Shown piece after piece: positions 5,505-8,680 of a DNA stretch of 8,680 bases. A program made the translations under genes and the position numbers. The number at the start of each line of letters is the position of its first letter. Position 1 is the first letter of the stretch. Source of the DNA: Minisyncoccota bacterium (GTDB taxonomy: Bacteria; Patescibacteriota; Minisyncoccia; UBA6257; JAAZHW01); contig JAQVHD010000016.1 in the NCBI GenBank assembly GCA_028696375.1, positions 1,921 through 10,600 on the forward strand, given 5' to 3'. Below the pieces are notes generated by a model. The model saw only the letters and a list, made by a program, of their open reading frames with translations, did not search any database and was not told the origin of the DNA.

Positions 5505-5588
5505 CTCGAAACTCAAAATGCAAATTTCAAATCTCAAAATTTTTGATTTTTGACTTTCAGTTTTGAATTTTGACTTTTGAGTTTTGAC
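5505..5588. repeat. Inverted phased heptanucleotide array (block 2)
   Basis: From 5505 to 5539 there are five units in reverse orientation (CTCGAAA, CTCAAAA, TGCAAAT, TTCAAAT, CTCAAAA). One T follows at 5540, then seven units in forward orientation from 5541 to 5588 (TTTTGAT, TTTTGAC, the 6-nt TTTCAG, TTTTGAA, TTTTGAC, TTTTGAG, TTTTGAC). The two halves meet head to head and could pair partly as a long imperfect hairpin. The 20-mer at 5568-5587 recurs exactly at 6516-6535. The array fills the spacer between the acyltransferase and tRNA-Lys. Confidence 0.75.
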
Positions 5589-5625
5589 CTTTTTAAATCT
5601 TACCTAAAATTTTTCTTTTCTTCAA

Positions 5626-5655
5626 GAAAAACAGACCCGCTAAGTTGGGGCCTGT
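5626..5655 (-). terminator. Terminator overlapping the acyltransferase stop codon
   Basis: On the minus strand ACAGGCCC (5655-5648) pairs with GGGTCTGT (5638-5631), 8 bp with one G-T wobble, around a 9-nt loop, followed by TTTTT (5630-5626). The left arm lies in the last codons of the acyltransferase, and its TAG stop (5642-5640) is in the loop, so coding sequence and terminator share bases. Confidence 0.75.
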
Positions 5656-6308
5656 TGGTATTGTTTCTGAGCGACTTCTGCAATTTTCTGCATTATCTCA
5701 TTAGTAGTTTCAACAAGAATACGAGGATTAGCATTAATTTCCTGCTGTGATTTTGGTTCAAAGCAAAATGGTTTTCCGATGACAAGTTTTTTACTGGCAA
5801 AAAATCCTAAAATTCCTTCCTTCAAACCATAGGTTTTGGGACCAAAAGATCCTATCGGTACAACTGGGCAGCCACTGAGTAAGGCAATAACTGCCGCGCC
5901 TCTTCTACCACGTTTCAATGTCTTGTTTGGATTACGGCCTCCTTCGGGGAAAATGACCACCACGTTCCCATCTGCAATGAATTCAGTTGAGCGCCTCAGA
6001 CTATCGCGGTGAGCGGGCAGATAGCCAATGCTGTCCATACCCACAGTAAGCAAAGCGCTTATGAAGGGATGACGGAAGAACTCATTTTTCAACCGGGGGG
6101 AACCGATGAAATAAATCTTGCGATTGAGATGCTGTTGGAAAAAAGAGTGCATTGCCGCAGCAATTATGAGCGGATCGTAATTGTTCTGATGGTTAGCCAC
6201 AACAAGGAACCCGCGATCATCTGGTAAATTTCCCAACCCCTTTACTTCTTTCAATTGAGGTCGAAAAAGTAAATAAACCAACCAGCAGAGAACTTTGTAC
6301 AGAAACAT
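5640..6308 (-). CDS. 1-acyl-glycerol-3-phosphate acyltransferase-type protein (PlsC family)
   Basis: The 222-aa protein has a short hydrophobic N-terminus (about 2-15), then V-V-A-N-H40-Q-N-N-Y-D45-P, the H-x4-D catalytic motif of glycerolipid acyltransferases. Next come HRDSLRRS (100-107, block II) and F120-P-E-G-G-R125 (block III, substrate binding), followed by LKRGRRGAAVIALLSGCPVVPIG (block IV). Length and order match PlsC. It should acylate lysophosphatidic acid or a related lysolipid at the inner membrane surface. In organisms that lack fatty acid synthesis it may remodel scavenged lipids, which is inference. The start is supported by AAGGAG 6 nt before the ATG. A promoter-like pair lies about 40-67 nt upstream, and a terminator overlaps the stop, so it is probably a single-gene transcript. 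Confidence 0.9.
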   Translation of the reverse strand: MFLYKVLCWLVYLLFRPQLKEVKGLGNLPDDRGFLVVANHQNNYDPLIIAAAMHSFFQQHLNRKIYFIGSPRLKNEFFRHPFISALLTVGMDSIGYLPAHRDSLRRSTEFIADGNVVVIFPEGGRNPNKTLKRGRRGAAVIALLSGCPVVPIGSFGPKTYGLKEGILGFFASKKLVIGKPFCFEPKSQQEINANPRILVETTNEIMQKIAEVAQKQYQQAPT

Positions 6309-6314
6309 TTTGCT

Positions 6315-6320
6315 CTCCTT
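6315..6320 (-). promoter_or_regulatory. Shine-Dalgarno (AAGGAG) of the acyltransferase
   Basis: On the minus strand AAGGAG lies 6 nt before the ATG at 6308. It fixes the start and is one of only two clear Shine-Dalgarno sequences in the window. Confidence 0.8.
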
Positions 6321-6347
6321 TAAATAAATTGCTAAATAGCTATTTTT

Positions 6348-6375
6348 ACTTTACCACATTTCGTATTTTTTGCAA
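6348..6375 (-). promoter_or_regulatory. Possible sigma-70 promoter of the acyltransferase
   Basis: On the minus strand TTGCAA (6375-6370) and TAAAGT (6353-6348) are 16 nt apart, with a TG one base before the -10 (extended -10). Each hexamer matches consensus at 4 of 6. It would give a leader of roughly 33 nt containing the Shine-Dalgarno. Confidence 0.4.
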
Positions 6376-6426
6376 GAGCATCAAACAAAACAACATATGC
6401 ATTCAAGATGAAAAGGTAGTGAAAGT

Positions 6427-6540
6427 TTTTGAATTTTGTTCCCTTTTACTATTGGAGATTTGACCTTTGTCTGCCGGGAGAAAGGAATTTTGAATTTCTT
6501 TTGTTTTGTCGCAACTTTTGACTTTTGAGTTTTGAGCTTT
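6427..6540 (+). repeat. Phased heptanucleotide repeat blocks 3a and 3b (downstream of tRNA-Arg)
   Basis: Units of the TTTTGAN type occur from 6427 (TTTTGAA, TTTTGTT, then after three C's TTTTACT, ATTGGAG, ATTTGAC, CTTTGTC). A second run from 6488 to 6540 stays in strict 7-nt register (TTTTGAA at 6488, then TTTTGAC, TTTTGAG, TTTTGAG at 6516, 6523, 6530). The 20-mer at 6516-6535 equals 5568-5587, and the 18-mer at 6523-6540 equals 8360-8377. A GC-rich TCTGCCGGGAG lies between the runs. The 238-nt gap from 6309 to 6546 otherwise holds only the acyltransferase promoter and ribosome binding site. Confidence 0.65.
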
Positions 6541-6546
6541 CTTTAG

Positions 6547-6618
6547 TGCCCTCGGGAGGATTCGAACCCCCAATTCCAGTTCCGAAGACTGGCGTGATAT
6601 CCATTTCACCACGAGGGC
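6547..6618 (-). tRNA. tRNA-Arg (anticodon UCG)
   Basis: A 72-nt tRNA folds by hand: acceptor GCCCTCG/CGAGGGC with discriminator A, D arm GTGA-AATGGATA-TCAC, anticodon stem CCAGT/ACTGG around CTTCGGA (anticodon TCG), variable AATT, T arm GGGGG-TTCGAAT-CCTCC with one G-T pair. CCA is not encoded (bases after the discriminator are CT). Confidence 0.95.
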
Positions 6619-6626
6619 GCGATATT

Positions 6627-6655
6627 AATTTATCATTTTTTCTTTGAAAATTCAA
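6627..6655 (-). promoter_or_regulatory. Possible promoter of tRNA-Arg
   Basis: On the minus strand TTGAAT (6655-6650) and TAAATT (6632-6627) are 17 nt apart, each 4 of 6 to consensus, and the -10 ends 8 nt before the mature 5' end of the tRNA. It lies back to back with the cca promoter in an 83-nt divergent spacer. Confidence 0.4.
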
Positions 6656-6665
6656 TTTTTTAAAA

Positions 6666-6694
6666 TTGACAGAGTGCTGATTTTCAGCTACAAT
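6666..6694 (+). promoter_or_regulatory. Near-consensus sigma-70 promoter of cca, leaderless geometry
   Basis: TTGACA (perfect) and TACAAT (5 of 6) are separated by the ideal 17 nt. The -10 ends 7 nt before the ATG at 6702, so transcription should start at the first base of the start codon. This is the best promoter in the window. Confidence 0.75.
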
Positions 6695-6701
6695 TTAAAC
6701 A

Positions 6702-8276
6702 ATGAAGGACGGTCAGGAAAATTTTTGGTTTAAAAATCGCATCAATCTGGCTTCTCCTCGGTTGGAAGCGTCGCGCGAAATGAAAAAACCAATGGAAATT
6801 CCTATTGAGATTAAAAATATTTTAGAGCAATTTAATAAAACACCTCAAAAATTCGAGGCCTATCTTGTAGGTGGCTGTGTTCGTGATGTTTTGTTAAAGA
6901 AAAAGCCTAAAGACTGGGATATTACTACAAATGCCACTCCGCAGGAAATTCAGAAATTATTTCCTAATAGTTTTTATGAAAATGATTTCGGCACTGTTTC
7001 GGTTATTACTAATTCCGAAGATGAAACTCTAAAAATTGTAGAAGTCACCCCCTTTCGATTAGAAGGAAAATATTCAGACAAACGTCATCCCGATGAAATT
7101 AAATTTGCCACCGTGCTGGAAGATGATCTGGCGCGTCGAGATTTCACCATTAACGCCATGGCAATTCAAGTTAAAGATGGGAAGTTTAAAATCATTGATC
7201 CTTGTAAGGGCCAAAACGATTTAAAGAATAAACTTATCCGAGCCGTTGGCAATCCAGAAGCGCGTTTTAATGAAGATGCCCTGCGATTAATGAGAGCAGT
7301 GCGCTTTGCTGCCGAATTAGATTTCCAGATTGAAGAAAACACGAAGAAAGCCATTGAAAAATTGCATGGTAATTTGGAATATATTTCGAAAGAACGAATA
7401 AGGGATGAGTTGATCAAAATGCTTAATTGCGAAAATGCTGCTCGCGGCATCGAAATGTTGCATGAATTAAAATTAATGCCTTACGTCATAAAAGAATTGG
7501 AGGAGGGAGTTGATGTGGTGGGAGTGACAAAAAAATCAAAGGCGCATATTAAATATGAGAGTCTCACTACTTTTGAACATTTAGTGAAAACATTAGATTA
7601 TGCTGCTAAAAATAATTTTAATTTAGAAACGCGATTGGCGGCTTTATTGCACGACGTGGGGAAACCACGAACCAAAAGAGGGGAAGGGTTAGAAGCGAAA
7701 TTTCAAGGGCACGAAAGAGTGAGCGCTCAGATGACAAAAGAAATTTTAACCCGCTTGCGTTTTCCTAAAAAGACGATTGATAAAGTTGTTAAATTAGTTC
7801 GTTGGCATTTCTTCTTTTATGATGTTAACAAGGTAACACCAGCGGGCGTCCGGCGTTTAATTAGAAACGTTGGTCCGGAGAATATTGATGATTTGTTAAG
7901 ATTACGTGAAGCTGATCGAAGCGGTTCGGGTTTGCCGAAGATTTCTTCCTATCGCTTGCGTCATTTGCGATATATGATCGAAAAAGTGAAAAAAGACCCA
8001 ATTGAACCAAAGATGCTTAAAATTAAGGGTGATGATGTTATGCAACTACTTAATATTCCTCCTTCCCCGAAGGTGGGCTGGATTCTTAATATTCTTTTAG
8101 AAGAAGTGCTAGACGATCCTAAAAGAAACGAAGAAAAATATTTAAAGAAACGAGTTATAGAATTAGGCAAGCTTAAAGATGAAGAGTTGAAAAAAATGAC
8201 TGAAGAAGCTAAATCAAAAAAAGAGATGTTAGAAGAAGAAATTGACGAAGAAATAAGAAAAAAGTACAATGTGTAA
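6702..8276 (+). CDS. cca: CCA-adding tRNA nucleotidyltransferase with HD domain
   Basis: The 524-aa enzyme adds or repairs the 3' CCA of tRNAs, needed here because none of the window's tRNA genes encodes it. Class II motifs are complete: L-V-G-G-C-V-R-D at 55-62, D71-W-D73 (catalytic aspartates), E114-V-T-P-F-R, R145-R-D-F-T-I-N-A-M-A, and E191-D-A-L-R-L-M-R-A-V-R-F-A (nucleotide recognition). An HD phosphohydrolase-type domain follows, with H293, L-L-H317-D318-V-G-K-P and G-H337-E. The last 35 residues are a highly charged Lys/Glu helix, probably coiled-coil, beyond the usual family end. Residues 1-30 are also extra, and homology seems to begin near M31 (MEIPIEIKNIL). ATGs at 6780 and 6792 are alternatives, but neither has a Shine-Dalgarno, while the ATG at 6702 sits at the predicted transcription start. 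The gene ends in TAA TAA. Confidence 0.93.
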   Translation: MKDGQENFWFKNRINLASPRLEASREMKKPMEIPIEIKNILEQFNKTPQKFEAYLVGGCVRDVLLKKKPKDWDITTNATPQEIQKLFPNSFYENDFGTVSVITNSEDETLKIVEVTPFRLEGKYSDKRHPDEIKFATVLEDDLARRDFTINAMAIQVKDGKFKIIDPCKGQNDLKNKLIRAVGNPEARFNEDALRLMRAVRFAAELDFQIEENTKKAIEKLHGNLEYISKERIRDELIKMLNCENAARGIEMLHELKLMPYVIKELEEGVDVVGVTKKSKAHIKYESLTTFEHLVKTLDYAAKNNFNLETRLAALLHDVGKPRTKRGEGLEAKFQGHERVSAQMTKEILTRLRFPKKTIDKVVKLVRWHFFFYDVNKVTPAGVRRLIRNVGPENIDDLLRLREADRSGSGLPKISSYRLRHLRYMIEKVKKDPIEPKMLKIKGDDVMQLLNIPPSPKVGWILNILLEEVLDDPKRNEEKYLKKRVIELGKLKDEELKKMTEEAKSKKEMLEEEIDEEIRKKYNV

Positions 8277-8325
8277 TAAAAATTAAAAATGAAAAATCAA
8301 ATGGAAATTGAAAATTAGAAATTGA
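8277..8325 (+). repeat. Phased A-rich heptanucleotide run after cca
   Basis: Starting at the base after the cca stop codon, seven 7-nt units in phase read TAAAAAT (twice), GAAAAAT, CAAATGG, AAATTGA, AAATTAG, AAATTGA. This differs in sequence from the TTTTGAN blocks but has the same period. No hairpin terminator was found in the gap after cca. Confidence 0.5.
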
Positions 8326-8346
8326 TCGTTTAAATAAGTTCGCAGG

Positions 8347-8408
8347 TTTTGGGTTATAGTTTTGAGTTTTGAGCTTTAAAATTTGAGATTTGCATTTCGC
8401 ATTCATTA
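8347..8408 (+). repeat. Phased heptanucleotide repeat block 4 (upstream of tRNA-Pro)
   Basis: Units read TTTTGGG, the 6-nt TTATAG, TTTTGAG (8360), TTTTGAG (8367), CTTTAAA, ATTTGAG, ATTTGCA, TTTCGCA and TTCATTA, all in phase apart from the 6-nt unit. The 18-mer at 8360-8377 is identical to 6523-6540. Together with the A-rich run it takes up much of the 209-nt gap between cca and tRNA-Pro. Confidence 0.65.
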
Positions 8409-8485
8409 TTATTTATTCATGAGACATTAGTTATTTAAGTGATTGATTTTTTGGATTGTGTGCTTGGTGCTTTGAATCTGCATTT

Positions 8486-8556
8486 CGGGATGTGGTGTAA
8501 TGGTAGCACGCTGTCTTCGGGTGGCAGTAGTCCGAGTTCGAATCTCGGCATCCCGA
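8486..8556 (+). tRNA. tRNA-Pro (anticodon CGG)
   Basis: A 71-nt tRNA folds by hand: acceptor CGGGATG/CATCCCG with discriminator A, D arm GTGT-AATGGTA-GCAC, anticodon stem CTGTC/GGCAG around TTCGGGT (anticodon CGG), variable TAGT, T arm CCGAG-TTCGAAT-CTCGG. The C1-G72 pair with A73 is typical of bacterial tRNA-Pro. CCA is not encoded (bases after the discriminator are CT). Confidence 0.94.
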
Positions 8557-8587
8557 CTCGCACTATACTATAGCAAAATACAAATTT

Positions 8588-8680
8588 ATGGCTAAAATAA
8601 TCGATGGTTTTGTTTATCGCAACATTAACAAGGCTGCTCAATTATTAAGACGAGGAGAGGTAATTGCTTTCCCTACGGAA
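8588..8680 (+). CDS. TsaC/Sua5/YrdC-type L-threonylcarbamoyladenylate synthase, 3'-truncated
   Basis: Only the first 31 codons are in the window: MAKIIDGFVYRNINKA, then AQLLRRGEVIAFPTE. A helix ending G-x-V-I-A-F-P-T-E is the N-terminal hallmark of the YrdC/Sua5 fold, where the P-T-E/D-T-V-Y-G segment binds substrate. The enzyme makes threonylcarbamoyl-AMP from threonine, bicarbonate and ATP for the t6A37 modification of ANN-decoding tRNAs. It starts 31 nt after tRNA-Pro, so it may be read through from the tRNA. A TATACT at 8564-8569 could be a -10 box, but no convincing -35 was found, and there is no Shine-Dalgarno. The identification rests on a short piece. Confidence 0.78.
   Translation, partial: MAKIIDGFVYRNINKAAQLLRRGEVIAFPTE

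Noticed and set aside
5304..5537. Minus-strand reading frame containing PIAQLVEQLPLKQTVAGSSPAGRT
   Set aside because: This is the well-known spurious translation of a tRNA-Lys gene; it overlaps tRNA-Lys and a repeat spacer.
4949..6227. Plus-strand frames at 4949-5191 and 6009-6227
   Set aside because: They are opposite the conserved PHP and PlsC genes respectively and show no family resemblance.
6403..6655. Two overlapping minus-strand frames of 68-69 codons across the tRNA-Arg region
   Set aside because: They read through tRNA-Arg and the heptad repeats in two different frames, with no ribosome binding site or recognisable protein.
7166..8269. Antisense frames of 94 and 102 codons inside cca
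   Set aside because: Both lie entirely opposite a strongly supported enzyme gene and are rich in Ser/Phe, as expected from antisense of Lys/Glu-rich coding sequence.
5505..8408. CRISPR array in the repeat-rich spacers
   Set aside because: The units are 7 nt, degenerate and contiguous, with no unique spacers of 25-40 nt and no cas genes.
8564..8569. TATACT as promoter of the TsaC-type gene
   Set aside because: There is no acceptable -35 at the right distance except within tRNA-Pro, and read-through from the tRNA is an equal explanation.
8435..8641. Minus-strand frame containing MPRFELGLLPPEDSVLPLHHIPK
   Set aside because: This is the antisense translation of tRNA-Pro, a common false gene, and it also overlaps the start of the TsaC-type gene.

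Overview
The window looks like a piece of a small, AT-rich bacterial genome of the Patescibacteria/CPR type (Parcubacteria-like). This is an inference from several things seen together: a short VirB2/TrbC-like pilin with two membrane segments, a single-pass membrane protein with a large exported domain and no family I recognise, a stand-alone EF-Tu-domain-2-like barrel, a short MgtC, an imported-amino-acid permease, tRNA genes without encoded CCA, and simple TTTTGA-type intergenic repeats. UGA is used as a normal stop (the LOG-like gene ends in it, and no other gene has an in-frame UGA), so the code appears standard.

Layout. 1-318 (+): C-terminal part of an exported pilin-like protein, whose start lies left of the window, followed by a hairpin terminator. 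402-486 (-): tRNA-Leu(UAG). 541-4063 (-): five genes read leftwards: a LOG/SLOG-type Rossmann protein, the EF-like barrel protein, MgtC/SapB, an aromatic-amino-acid-type permease and the membrane protein. 4199-5489 (-): a strong hairpin terminator, an 82-aa cysteine-motif protein with a perfect Shine-Dalgarno, a PHP-domain phosphoesterase and tRNA-Lys(CUU). 5626-6375 (-): a PlsC-type acyltransferase with a promoter and a terminator whose stem overlaps its stop codon. 6547-6618 (-): tRNA-Arg(UCG), back to back with 6702-8276 (+): a CCA-adding tRNA nucleotidyltransferase. 8486-8556 (+): tRNA-Pro(CGG). 8588-end (+): the start of a TsaC/Sua5-type t6A synthase gene.

The right half leans to tRNA biology. 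There are three tRNA genes, the enzyme that must add CCA to them (none of the four tRNAs encodes CCA), and a t6A-modification enzyme. The left half is membrane and envelope: pilin-like protein, transporter, MgtC and an exported-domain protein.

Two observations go beyond gene content. First, four genes (541-1479, 3169-3456, 3503-4063, 6702-8276) have a -10-like hexamer ending only 6-8 nt before the ATG and no Shine-Dalgarno, as expected for leaderless mRNAs. Two others (4243-4491, 5640-6308) have textbook Shine-Dalgarno sequences. Second, most intergenic spacers in the right half, and the spacer upstream of the LOG-like gene, contain degenerate heptanucleotide units of the TTTTGAN type kept in strict 7-nt phase. 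One is an inverted block of five reverse plus seven forward units between tRNA-Lys and the acyltransferase. There is no CRISPR array, insertion sequence, rRNA or recognisable defence system. No gene-free stretch exceeds 300 bases.
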